This document shows positions 1 to 7,319 of a stretch of 19,532 bases of DNA, piece by piece. The notes beneath the pieces are model-generated. The model was not told the DNA's origin. It saw nothing but the letters and a program-made list of their open reading frames with translations, and made no database searches. This DNA is from Pseudomonadota bacterium (GTDB lineage: Bacteria > Desulfobacterota > Desulfovibrionia > Desulfovibrionales > Desulfovibrionaceae), in contig JAEXGX010000337.1 of the NCBI GenBank assembly GCA_023450535.1, positions 1-19,532 on the forward strand, given 5' to 3'. Position numbers and translations under genes: made by a program. Within the stretch, counting starts at the first letter, position 1. Each line of letters begins with the position of its first letter.

Positions 1-5
1 CATTT

Positions 6-257
6 TTACCACTCCACAGGAATATGCCCCCGCAGTTCTGCCTTGTTGGTGAACAGCACATAACGCCCGCCGGATTCGTACAACCTGCGCGTGATGTCCG
101 CATCTGCCTCGCCATACGCGCTGATACGGCCGATCTCTCCTTCTTCAGCTTTTTCATGGAGCGATTGGAGCTCTCCTCTATTGAGGACCAGGCTCATATT
201 CCCATACTCCATCCGAGTACCCGGTCTGCCCACCGGAAAACGCGTGAAAGGCTTCAC
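6..257 (-). pseudogene. Fragment resembling the C-terminus of the helicase-exonuclease
   Basis: An 83-codon frame with a GTG start and TAA stop. Its last ~40 residues (AYGEADADITRRLYE, then YVLFTNKAE and the ending IPVEW) closely match the last ~40 residues of the helicase-exonuclease at 13918-16956 (AYCEADVDITRRLYE, YVLFTNKAG, IPVEW). The similarity is visible in the DNA as well, over roughly bases 5-110. The upstream half (residues 1-40) does not resemble the helicase, so this is a chimeric or decayed copy holding only the last exonuclease motif (YxxxD) and lacking the other catalytic acids. It cannot be an active nuclease alone. Its GTG overlaps the stop of another short frame (254-382) by GTGA. 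A small intact gene of unknown role is possible but less likely. Confidence 0.5.
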
Positions 258-382
258 TCAAAACGCGGATATCGCTCCCACCGTACGCGACTGGCCTGAT
301 GTTGTTTCATCTCCTCATGGCCAGCGCGCAGAAACTCGTCGAAGTTCTCCAGGTCATTGTTGTGTACGCGACACTGGCCCAC
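254..382 (-). other. Short unidentified ORF remnant
   Basis: From a possible GTG at 382 to TGA at 254-256 there is an open frame of 42 codons containing NNDLENFDEFLRAGHEEMKQ. Its charged, helical composition looks protein-like. The frame is closed by a stop a few codons upstream in AT-rich DNA, no Shine-Dalgarno is evident, and I do not recognise the family. Its stop overlaps the GTG of the following fragment (6-257) in a GTGA arrangement, as in translationally coupled genes. It is probably the tail of a gene truncated where the AT-rich segment begins. Confidence 0.25.
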
Positions 383-646
383 AGTTATGTAAATTTTTAG
401 TCAATAAAATCAGTATACTATATTTTTTTCTTTGAAATATTGACTTTTTTTTTCTTCCGTACAAATGTACGGAAAATCGTACAAACGCATACTGTAAGAG
501 AAAAATGAATAGATCTTCAGCAGGCATTGGCAGAAAAGGCAATAAAAAATTGATACGCTTGCACAGATAAAAAAACTAGATGCCATTACAAATATACCGG
601 GCTCAATTTGAAAAGACATTGAATTTGTATGCATAAAAGGAAAAAA
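383..646. other. AT-rich intergenic segment
   Basis: This 264-base stretch is much richer in A and T than the rest of the window, and no convincing gene is seen in it. It contains the palindrome at 455-474 and long T runs near 420-453. It begins the AT-rich block that also includes the winged-helix gene and ends near 1745, where the insertion element starts. The composition shift suggests one acquired segment. Confidence 0.5.
455..474. promoter_or_regulatory. Palindromic operator-like site with an extra half-site
   Basis: The site is TTCCGTACA-AA-TGTACGGAA, perfect 9-base inverted arms around two bases, followed at 479-484 by a third copy of the CGTACA core. Such dyads are typical of dimeric repressor operators. 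It lies about 170 bases upstream of the winged-helix gene start at 647. A small hairpin is the alternative. The cognate regulator is unknown. Confidence 0.4.
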
Positions 647-1723
647 ATGATAACTTCCGAAATAGCCCTTGAGCGTTTGCATAGAAACGGTGTGATGGCA
701 CACTTCTCTTCGATAGATACGTGTGTTCATAATTTGATTGGAATACAGGCTCAAGTACAGAAGTTTGCGGAAATTTCACTGTTTAACCGTTGCTCTGACT
801 CCTGTTCAATAAAAAAATTGAATAAATTATATAATTCGTATCATTTCATATCTATATGGGGACAAAGAAACACTATTCACATGTATAATATCAATGATTG
901 GGATATAATGTGTGATATATATCACGATAAAACATATGCAACTAAATACATAAATCAATGCCATGATTTTTTTATAAATATAAAAAAACATTTACTTGAA
1001 CATAATGATAAAAATATATTTAGCAGGATTGAGCTTGACGAATTGATAAGTAAAGATATTCCTGATGCTCTCAAAAAAATTAATTGGCTTACATATATGA
1101 TATTAAATCACTTATGCGCAAATGGAATACTATTCGGTATCCCAGAAAAACCTTATATCAAAAATTTTGTCAGATTTAATGCATTGAATAAGAATAAATG
1201 GTCTTTTGATAAAAATCAAACAATTTTATCTTTTGAAAAAATGCTCATAAGATATTTCCAATACTATGGACCAGCTACACTTGAAGATTTTTCCCATTGG
1301 TCTGGACTTCAAATAAAATTTATAAATTAATACTTTGACAGGATCAAGAATACGTTAAATACAAAATTATACAATAATCGTATATACTATACTTTTGGAA
1401 AAATTGATATAAAAGATACAAGAAAAATATCATTACTTGGCAAATTTGATCCATTATTTGTTGCATATCATTATAAAGACTGGATTGCTAATCAAGAACA
1501 GCAAAAACGAATATGGCGTACAGGAGGACATGTTGAGGCTGTTATACTCCAAGGTGGAAACCTACTTGGAACATGGAGATATTCAATAAAAAAAGATAAT
1601 ATTGTAATTACTATAGAACAATTATCATCAATACCAAACAATACTAAAAAGAAAATTGAATTAAAATTAGAAAAACTTGCCTGTTTCCTAGGTAAGAATA
1701 TTGAATCCATTTTATATAATTAA
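647..1723 (+). pseudogene. Winged-helix DNA-binding domain protein (HTH_42/YcaQ-like), interrupted by an in-frame TAA
   Basis: The first part (647-1330) reads MITSEIALERLHRNG, LIGIQAQVQ and SIWGQRNTIHMYNINDW. This matches the start of the winged-helix DNA-binding domain family (DUF1006/HTH_42; YcaQ/AlkX-like), where a GLQAQ motif and an R-G-T-x-H segment are usual. A TAA at 1328-1330 stops it after FSHWSGLQIKFIN. The same frame then continues without a break for 130 codons to TAA at 1721-1723, with the expected C-terminal features LLGKFDPLFVAYHYKDW, a GNLLGTWRY strand pair and a final KLEKLACFLG helix. Read through, it is about 358 residues, a normal length. ATG 647 is chosen over 629 because AAAAGG sits six bases before it. 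The gene is strongly AT-rich, indicating transfer. Family members are DNA glycosylase-related; the role here is unknown. Confidence 0.72.
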
Positions 1724-1845
1724 CTCAGCATAATATTGATATATTATCAGAAGCGCCGTAAAATTCCGCTCTTCAGGGCGGGGATATAAGGCGCACCTTG
1801 ACTGGAATTTTTGTCTTTCTGGTGTAACTATGTTAGTATTTTCAT

Positions 1846-3043
1846 ATGGAAAGATTGCAAGCCTACAAGTTTCAACTCCGCCCCAAGGCAGGTCAGGAAA
1901 GTCTCATGCGGCGCTTTGCCGGATGCTGTCGTTCCCTGTGGAACAAGGCGCTTGCTCTGGAAAAGGAAACAGACGAGCGGCAAACGAATCGGATACAACG
2001 GGCTGGCCGGTTTTCTGCGTGATTGGAAAAAGGAAGAAGACACTGCCTTTCTGGCTCAAGCCCATTCTCAAGTTCTCCAGCAGGTTTTGAAAGACCTGGA
2101 TCGCGCCTATGTAAATTTCTTCCAGAAACGCGCCGAACTTCCGCGTTTCAAGAAAAAAGGCGTTCACGATTCTTTTCGCTATCCGCAGGGCTTCAAACTG
2201 GATGAGGACAACAGCCGTATATTTCTTCCCAAAATCGGCTGGGTACGCTATCGCAACAGCCGTAAAACGGAAGGAACCCCGAAACAGGTGACTGTTTCTC
2301 TGTCCGCCGGGAAGTGGCATGTTTCCATTCAGACGGAACGGGAAGTTCCTGAACCTGTGCATCCTTCTCAACTCGCTGTCGGCATAGATATGGGCGTGGC
2401 ACGTTTTGCGATGCTCTCCGATGGCTCTTCCATCAAGCCGCTGCACAGTTTCCGCAAGCATGAAAAGAAACTGGCGGCCTTGCAGCGCAAGCTGGCAAAG
2501 CGCACGAAATTTTCCGCCAACTGGAACAAGCTGAAAAAACGCATCCAGCGTCTGCACCGTAAGATAACTGACGTGCGCAACGACTTTCTGCGCAAGACAA
2601 CCACGGCAATCAGCAAAAACCACGCTGTAGTAGTGATTGAGGAGCTGAAAGTGCAGAATATGTCGCGTTCGGCGTCCGGTACGCTCGAAGCGCCGGGGAA
2701 AAATGTGCGGGCAAAAACCGGGCTGAACAAGTCCATTCTGGATCAGGGCTGGTTCGAGTTCCGGCGGCAACTGGCCTACAAACTGGCATGGCTTGGCGGG
2801 AATCTCATTGTGGTTCCACCGCAATATACCAGCCAGACGTGCAGTCATTGCGGCTGTATAGATAAACACAATCGACCGACGCAGGCGAAATTCAAATGTA
2901 CGGCCTGTGGATTTGAACTCAATGCCGATCTCAATGCGGCGTTGAATATTCTGGCGGCAGGGCATGCCGTGTCAGCCTGTGGAGCGGGAAGGGCTCAAGC
3001 GCCCGCGTTGAATCAGGAACCCGCCTATGGTGCGGCTCGTTAG
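1846..3043 (+). pseudogene. tnpB: TnpB (IS605 OrfB) RNA-guided nuclease, frameshifted near the N-terminus
   Basis: ATG 1846 opens MERLQAYKFQLRPKAGQE and continues RFAGCCRSLWNKALALEKE, a typical TnpB N-terminus, but this frame stops at TGA 2020-2022. The family sequence resumes one base on, in the +1 frame, with RIGYNGLAGFLRDWKKE from about 1978, and is open to 3043. The switch lies around 1960-1985, consistent with a one-base insertion or two-base deletion. The rest is intact. It has RuvC-like acidic residues in VGIDMGVARF (~2385), VVIEELKVQNMS (~2635) and NADLNAALNIL (~2925), and a four-cysteine zinc finger CSHCG...CTACG. TnpB proteins are guide-RNA-directed nucleases that maintain their element. 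As it stands a full-length protein needs frameshifting or a corrected read. Confidence 0.78.
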
Positions 3044-3093
3044 AGCCGCCACCGATAGGAATCCCCCGACTTTAGGCGGGGGAGGATGTCAAA
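3044..3093 (+). ncRNA. Possible omega RNA 3' part / element right end
   Basis: In known IS200/IS605 elements the TnpB guide RNA is transcribed from the 3' end of tnpB through the right end, with the guide read from flanking DNA. Here the bases between the tnpB stop and the end contain a perfect hairpin CCCCCG/CGGGGG (3063-3082), and a second small inverted repeat GGCTC...GAGCC overlaps the stop codon (3032-3046). The guide would start near 3094. The placement is by analogy with the family, and expression cannot be judged. Confidence 0.4.
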
Positions 3094-3152
3094 CTTACCA
3101 GACCTCCGACAAGGGCGAATTCAGCCTACAGGCAGGAGGTATGGAGGATACG

Positions 3153-3197
3153 AAAAGAGAGGGAAATACAGGGCATACCTGTGTTTCCCTCTCTTTT
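3153..3197. terminator. Strong bidirectional rho-independent terminator
   Basis: A long inverted repeat runs AAAAGAGAGGGAAA...ACAGG, a short loop, then CCTGT...TTTCCCTCTCTTTT, nearly perfect over about 20 base pairs, with A- and T-tracts at the two ends so it can act on both strands. It lies 23 bases after the AraC gene stop (minus strand) and shortly after the insertion element on the plus strand. Confidence 0.8.
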
Positions 3198-3219
3198 TCG
3201 GCAGATCAAACAAGCCAAT

Positions 3220-4167
3220 CTATCGTGTATCCATATAATCTCGTGGAGATTTGCCGTAATACTCCCGAAACGCCTTGTAAAAGTTGCTGCTGTTGCTGTA
3301 CCCGAGCATCAGGGCGATTTTTTCAATCGAGAGATTGGTGCCTTTGAGCAGGCTGGTCGCCCGTTCCATCCGCAATTCCAGCAGAATTTCAGAAAACGAC
3401 TTTCCGATTTCCCGGCGCAGCAGGGTGGAAATATAGTTGGGATGGTAGAAAAAATGTTTTGCTATATCTTTCAGTGTGACTGCATCCGTATGTTCTCCCA
3501 TATAGCGAACTATTTGATCCGACAAGCGTTCATCACTTGAAACAGGGTTTGAATGCTTATATTGCCGCGCAACCAGCATCAAAAGCGTCAACACTATGGG
3601 TTGAAGGATATCCTGTGTATCCTCCTGCGGATTGGCATACTCAATCACCATCATATCCAGCAACATTCGGACACAACAGGAGTCATCAAACCGTAAGTGG
3701 ATAAATTCTTCCGAGTATTCGTTTGTCTGTGGATCAAGAAAAAAACGGAAGAGCTTGGCATCCGCAGACAGGACCGGCAGAAATGTTTTAAAAAACGTTT
3801 CTTTCTGGATCAGAATACCAACAATGATGATATTCTCTTCACTGTGGGCGGACAAGGCGTATCCGGTGTGGGGCTGACCGATATAGCACTCATTTTCGTG
3901 GACAGTGATATGGTTGTCATATTTATAACTGAGTGCCCCATAGTCGCCTTTATAGGCAAAGTTAAAAAAGAAAAAATCCTGCCGATGAAATGGTTCATCT
4001 ATATCTGGGCCATTATGGACACAAATTATAATTTTTTCATCAGGATTTCCTGGCCATTCGTAAATTTTTTCTTTTGGGCTTCCAGCCGGAACATCCAGAT
4101 ATTTCCAGTCGCGCCGTGCAAAATGTTCTCCCAGACGTTCGATTGAGGATTTGAGTAAGGGATACAT
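3220..4167 (-). CDS. AraC-family transcriptional regulator
   Basis: This 315-residue protein has an N-terminal cupin-like sensing region (about residues 30-130, beta-rich, with a YIGQPHTGYAL segment). A C-terminal AraC/XylS DNA-binding domain follows (about 215-312), with two helix-turn-helix units: VTLKDIAKHFFYHPNYISTLLRR (~230-252) and LSIEKIALMLGYSNSSNFYKAFR (~279-301), ending in the classic GKSPRDYM. The ATG at 4167 is two bases from the SDR stop, and its ribosome site (GGGGAGGA) lies inside the end of the SDR gene, so the two are co-transcribed. It is divergent from the oxidoreductase cluster, and I infer it controls that cluster through the repeated block at 4924-4978 and 8770-8824. The ligand is unknown, possibly an aldehyde or other electrophile by analogy with YqhC, though the N-terminal region does not look like YqhC. 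Confidence 0.9.
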   Translation of the reverse strand: MYPLLKSSIERLGEHFARRDWKYLDVPAGSPKEKIYEWPGNPDEKIIICVHNGPDIDEPFHRQDFFFFNFAYKGDYGALSYKYDNHITVHENECYIGQPHTGYALSAHSEENIIIVGILIQKETFFKTFLPVLSADAKLFRFFLDPQTNEYSEEFIHLRFDDSCCVRMLLDMMVIEYANPQEDTQDILQPIVLTLLMLVARQYKHSNPVSSDERLSDQIVRYMGEHTDAVTLKDIAKHFFYHPNYISTLLRREIGKSFSEILLELRMERATSLLKGTNLSIEKIALMLGYSNSSNFYKAFREYYGKSPRDYMDTR

Positions 4168-4168
4168 A

Positions 4169-4879
4169 TTATTCCTCCCCGTTCAGCGTCCAGCCGAAGT
4201 CGTTGTGATAGATCATCTGTCTGGTCATGCCGCCGTCAATGCAGATGTTTTCACCGGTAATGAAACCGGCCTTGTCCGAGCAGAGGAACAGCGCCATGTG
4301 GGCGATGTCCAGCGGATTGCCGACCCGGCCCGCCGGGTGCTGCGCCGCATCCGGACCGCTGTATTCGGTATAGACTGTGTCAATCCAGCCGGGGGAAATG
4401 GAGTTGACCCGCACCCTGCCCGCAAGACTGGCGGCCAGCGCATGGGTGAGCGCCGAAATCCCGCCCTTTGCCGCCGTATAGCTCTCGGTCTGGGGCTGGC
4501 TCATGCGGTCGCGAGAGGACGAAATATTGACGATGGCCGCGCCGGGGGCAAAGTGCAGCAGAAACAACTTGGACAGATAAAACGGCGCGGTCACGCCCAC
4601 CCGCAGGGCGTAGTTGAATTCCTCATAGGTGCAGTTGTTGAGCCCTTTCATCAGCGGCAGAGCGTTGTTGATCAGGTAATCCACCTTTCCGTAATCGTCG
4701 ATGACCCGCTCGGCAAAGCGTGACAAGACCTGCTCATCGGCCAGATCGCCGGTGAAATACGCATTGGGGCGTTTGTCTATGATACAGACAGTCGCCCCGT
4801 TTTTTTGGAATTCTTCCGCAATGGCCTTTCCGATTCCCTGTGCGCCGCCTGTAATAACCGCAACGTTGTTGGTGAACAT
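4169..4879 (-). CDS. SDR-family NAD(P)-dependent oxidoreductase
   Basis: This is a classical short-chain dehydrogenase/reductase of 236 residues, a normal length. The nucleotide-binding motif TGGAQGIG is at residues 10-17, the NNA motif at 71-73, the catalytic serine at 120-122 (NISSS), and Tyr134/Lys138 in YTAAKGG. The family's SPGWI segment and a C-terminal ITGENICIDGG are present. It would interconvert an alcohol and a carbonyl compound in the cytoplasm using NAD(H) or NADP(H); the substrate cannot be inferred. AGGAGG lies six bases before the ATG. It is the first gene of the minus-strand pair with the AraC regulator and is divergent from the Tat/Fe-ADH cluster, which suggests a linked role in carbonyl metabolism. 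Confidence 0.92.
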   Translation of the reverse strand: MFTNNVAVITGGAQGIGKAIAEEFQKNGATVCIIDKRPNAYFTGDLADEQVLSRFAERVIDDYGKVDYLINNALPLMKGLNNCTYEEFNYALRVGVTAPFYLSKLFLLHFAPGAAIVNISSSRDRMSQPQTESYTAAKGGISALTHALAASLAGRVRVNSISPGWIDTVYTEYSGPDAAQHPAGRVGNPLDIAHMALFLCSDKAGFITGENICIDGGMTRQMIYHNDFGWTLNGEE

Positions 4880-5072
4880 AGGCCCTCCTCATGGCGTTCC
4901 CATATCATAGATAATGAGAAAATGCCACATAATTCATTAATATTTAGCGCTGATTTACCCCACGAAATTTTTATAGTTGCTTCCATAGCGTGTTGGTTCG
5001 CCCCCCCGAACGGCTGCCCCCGTGGAAAAAACGGCAAGGGCGGGCACAGCCCCCCCAGAAGGAGGAATTTTT
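4880..5072. promoter_or_regulatory. Divergent promoter region between SDR-araC and the oxidoreductase cluster
   Basis: The 193-base region is AT-rich in its SDR-proximal half and GC-rich near the plus-strand gene. It contains the repeated block 4924-4978, including a -10-like TATAGT (4972-4977) oriented toward the plus-strand operon. On the minus strand TATGAT (complement of 4902-4907) could be the -10 for the SDR gene, with only a weak -35. AGAAGGAGG (5057-5065) is the ribosome site of the first plus-strand gene. Confidence 0.5.
4924..4978 (+). promoter_or_regulatory. Repeated promoter/operator block, copy 1
   Basis: Conserved elements are GCCACA, then five bases, CATTA, two bases, ATTTAGCGCTGATTT, fifteen bases, TATAGTT. 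Exactly the same elements with the same spacing occur at 8770-8824, upstream of the DUF362 gene, while the bases between them differ. TATAGT can serve as a -10 element, and no good -35 is present, which fits a promoter needing an activator bound just upstream, as with AraC-family proteins. The assignment to the adjacent AraC protein is inference. Confidence 0.6.
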
Positions 5073-5609
5073 ATGGAAGCCCAGACAATCAATCCGACGA
5101 CACGGAGGCGGTTTTTACAGCTTGCCGGAGGCGTCGCCGTGGCGGGAGTTTTGAGCCGGGCTCCGGCTTTCGCGGCTCACGCGGCGGAACGCCCCGCGTC
5201 CGTATCTGCGGCGCAGGTGGAAGCGGAAATCAGAGCCTTGCGGGAAAAGAAATATTCCTGTTCCCAGGCCACCTTTCTCGGCATCTGCACAACCTTTGGC
5301 GGCAGCCTGACGGAAGAACAGCTTATGGCCCTTTCGGCGGGTTTTGCCGGGGGGATCGGGCGCACCTACACCGACGGCACGTGCGGGGCGCTTGCGGCCG
5401 GCGTCATGGCTGCGGGCTTTTACCTCCCCGGACAGTCTGAACAGGCCATAAGCGTCGCCAAAGAGCTTTTTGAGCAATTCAAAAACAGAGAGGGCACCAT
5501 CATCTGCCAAGACATCCTTCAAAAATACGGCGGATTCGGCAACTGCACGAACTGTTGCCTGCATGTCGGCCATGACGTCGCGGAAATCGTGCGGAACCGG
5601 AAGGCGTAA
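5073..5609 (+). CDS. Tat-exported C_GCAxxG_C_C family protein (copy 1)
   Basis: The protein has 178 residues and starts at ATG 5073 behind AAGGAGG. The N-terminus has a twin-arginine signal, TRRRFLQLAGG, a hydrophobic stretch and AFAAHA as a likely cleavage area near residue 35-38. The mature part carries the C_GCAxxG_C_C signature: Cys63 in YSCSQA, Cys104 in DGTCGALAAG, Cys145 in CQDIL, and a Cys158/161/162 cluster in GNCTNCC. The family is annotated as probable redox-active or metal-binding, with no established biochemical role. Tat export implies folding, probably with a cofactor, before export to the periplasm. It is the first gene of the cluster; the dehydrogenase gene follows 24 bases later with its own ribosome site. 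Confidence 0.85.
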   Translation: MEAQTINPTTRRRFLQLAGGVAVAGVLSRAPAFAAHAAERPASVSAAQVEAEIRALREKKYSCSQATFLGICTTFGGSLTEEQLMALSAGFAGGIGRTYTDGTCGALAAGVMAAGFYLPGQSEQAISVAKELFEQFKNREGTIICQDILQKYGGFGNCTNCCLHVGHDVAEIVRNRKA

Positions 5610-5633
5610 CCTCATCAATAAGGAGAAAGAGCA

Positions 5634-6800
5634 ATGAAAGGTTTCATGTATTACATCCCGACCAGAATTCTTTTTGGAGCCGGACAGTTGAACGCCCTTG
5701 GCGAACAGCGGCTTCCGGGGAAAAAGGCGCTGCTCGTCACCAGCGCGGGAACGTCGTTGAAAAAGCACGGCTATCTGGCCCGCGTTGAGGAACAGCTCCA
5801 CAAGGCCGGGGTCGAACATGTGCTGTTCGACAAAATCCTTCCCAATCCCACCCTTCGGCAGGTGATGGAAGGGGCGGAAACGGCCAGGGCGACCGGCTGC
5901 GATTTTGTGCTGGGCTTTGGTGGCGGCAGCAGCATGGACGCGGCCAAGGCCATCGCTTTCGCCGTCACCAACCCCGGCGATCTGTGGGATTACAGCAGCA
6001 GCATGACCGGCGGGAAAAAGGAGCGTGTTGCCGATCCGTTGCCCATCGTCTGCATTACGACCACGGCGGGCACCGGCAGCGAAGCAGACCCGTGGGGCGT
6101 CATCACCAGGGAGGAAACCAACGAGAAGTCGGGTTTCTTCAGTGGAGAATCCATGTATCCCGTCCTGTCCATCGTCGATCCCGATCTGATGATGACGATC
6201 CCGCCCGCGCTGACGGCCTATCAGGGCATGGACGCCTTCTTCCACGCTTCGGAAAGCGTCATCAACACCAAAAACCATCCCATGGGGGAAATGTTCGCGC
6301 TCAAGACCATCGAACTGCTGGCAAGCTATCTGCCCCGCGCGGTCAAGGACGGTTCGGACAAGGAAGCCCGCGCCCATGTGGCTCTGGCGAACACGCTGGC
6401 CGGGTACTACATGCTGTGCACGTCCGCCCATTCTCTGGAACACGCCATGGGCGGCTTTCATGCGGACCTGCCCCACGGAGCGGGCCTGATCATGCTGGCG
6501 CACGCCTACTATCAGCACTTCGCCGATCTTAACGCCTGCGAAGGCCAGATGATCAAGATGGCCAAGGCGATGGGCGCGGACAACACCGCCAGCGGACAGG
6601 ATTTTGTGGACGCGCTGGACAGGCTGCTTTCCGACTGCGGCGTGGCGGCTCTGAAGATGAGCGACTACGGCATCACGCGTGACGAGCTGGAAAAATTCCC
6701 GGCCATCGCCCGTCAGATCGGCGGCGGCGACATTTCCGCCGATCCAGCGCCGCTGACGGATGCCGATTTTCTGAGCATTTATCAGAAATCCTATCGTTAG
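5634..6800 (+). CDS. Iron-containing (group III) alcohol dehydrogenase, cytoplasmic
   Basis: A 388-residue protein with no signal peptide, of normal Fe-ADH length. It has the nucleotide-binding GFGGGSSMDAAKA (~94-105), TTAGTGSE (143-150), and metal ligands Asp200 and His204 in GMDAFFHASE, His266 (with His270) in AHSLEHAMGG, and His281 in PHGAG. It is expected to reduce aldehydes or oxidise alcohols with NAD(P)H in the cytoplasm. AAGGAGAAAG precedes the ATG. Its closest relative in the window is the Tat-exported paralog at 7320-8630, which aligns without gaps over its whole length at roughly three-quarters identity by eye. The role is probably detoxification or fermentation of a specific aldehyde, by analogy with YqhD; the substrate is unknown. 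Confidence 0.93.
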   Translation: MKGFMYYIPTRILFGAGQLNALGEQRLPGKKALLVTSAGTSLKKHGYLARVEEQLHKAGVEHVLFDKILPNPTLRQVMEGAETARATGCDFVLGFGGGSSMDAAKAIAFAVTNPGDLWDYSSSMTGGKKERVADPLPIVCITTTAGTGSEADPWGVITREETNEKSGFFSGESMYPVLSIVDPDLMMTIPPALTAYQGMDAFFHASESVINTKNHPMGEMFALKTIELLASYLPRAVKDGSDKEARAHVALANTLAGYYMLCTSAHSLEHAMGGFHADLPHGAGLIMLAHAYYQHFADLNACEGQMIKMAKAMGADNTASGQDFVDALDRLLSDCGVAALKMSDYGITRDELEKFPAIARQIGGGDISADPAPLTDADFLSIYQKSYR

Positions 6801-6813
6801 CCGGGGGCTTTTC

Positions 6814-7230
6814 GTGGAACGTGCGCTGAAAGCCGCGTCGCAGTCCTACGGCAATGGCTATACCTGCTCTCAGGCCGTGTTTTGCGCCTATGCCGCCGAT
6901 ATGGGCATCGACGAGGAAACCGCCTACCGCATCATGGAAGGCTTCGGGGGCGGCGTGGGCGGCATGCAGGAGGTGTGCGGAGCCTTCTCCGCAGCCTGCG
7001 CCGTCATCAGTTACCATTGCAGCGACGGAAGTTTCAACGGCGGCAGCAAGCTGGAGACATACCGGAAAATACAAAAGGCCGCGGATATCTTCCAGCGGGA
7101 ATACGGCGGCATCACATGCAGGGAAATCCTGCATGGGGAAAAGCCGAAGCCCTTTCAATGCGGCATGAAAGTGAAGGACTCCGTTTTGCTCATCGAGCGT
7201 CTGCTCAAAGAGACCGCCGCAAGCGGCTAG
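6814..7230 (+). CDS. C_GCAxxG_C_C family protein, cytoplasmic (copy 2)
   Basis: The protein has 138 residues from GTG 6814, with GGGGG as ribosome site and 13 bases after the Fe-ADH stop, so the two are coupled. It lacks any signal peptide, unlike copies 1 and 3. The signature cysteines are Cys18 (YTCSQA), Cys55 in EVCGAFSAA, Cys102 (CREIL) and Cys116 (FQCGMKV). The GGGVGGMQE segment before the second cysteine is typical of the family. The association of one soluble copy with the soluble Fe-ADH, and exported copies with an exported Fe-ADH, suggests that the two families work as partners in each compartment (inference). Confidence 0.85.
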   Translation: MERALKAASQSYGNGYTCSQAVFCAYAADMGIDEETAYRIMEGFGGGVGGMQEVCGAFSAACAVISYHCSDGSFNGGSKLETYRKIQKAADIFQREYGGITCREILHGEKPKPFQCGMKVKDSVLLIERLLKETAASG

Positions 7231-7319
7231 TGCCACAGGTGTTCATGGTCTTGTTTCGCATTCACCCCAGCCTGCATGGTTTTTCATCAACTTTTTGCTC
7301 CAGCCATAGGGAGGTTCCA

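Larger units (their letters stand above)
1748..3093 (+). mobile_element. IS200/IS605-family element, IS1341-type (tnpB only)
   Basis: The element contains a tnpB-like gene and no tnpA. At the left end a structured region has an outer stem GCGCC (1753-1757)/GGCGC (1790-1794) enclosing CCGC(1766)...GCGG(1781), with the CTCTTCAGGGCGGGGAT sequence typical of these left ends. The right end carries CCCCCG (3063-3068)/CGGGGG (3077-3082) around an eight-base loop, followed by AGGATGTCAA. Subterminal hairpins without terminal inverted repeats are usual for this family. Exact ends are uncertain: upstream DNA has TTGAT at 1736-1740 and TTAT at 1744-1747, either of which could be the target. Without tnpA it would need a Y1 transposase in trans. 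It sits between the AT-rich winged-helix gene and the AraC gene. Confidence 0.75.

Noticed and set aside
1904..2965. Long minus-strand open frame (353 codons) opposite tnpB
   Set aside because: It is the antisense shadow of the TnpB coding strand; its translation shows no family features while the plus strand has clear RuvC and zinc-finger motifs.
3096..3152. Plus-strand frame reading QTSDKGEFSLQAGG just after the insertion element, as a possible tail of an interrupted gene
   Set aside because: It is too short to assign, no matching 5' part is seen on the left of the element, and it runs into a terminator.
5022..5072. Upstream in-frame ATG at 5022 for the first C_GCAxxG_C_C protein
   Set aside because: ATG 5073 has AAGGAGG at proper spacing and places the Tat signal at the N-terminus; the extension would bury it.
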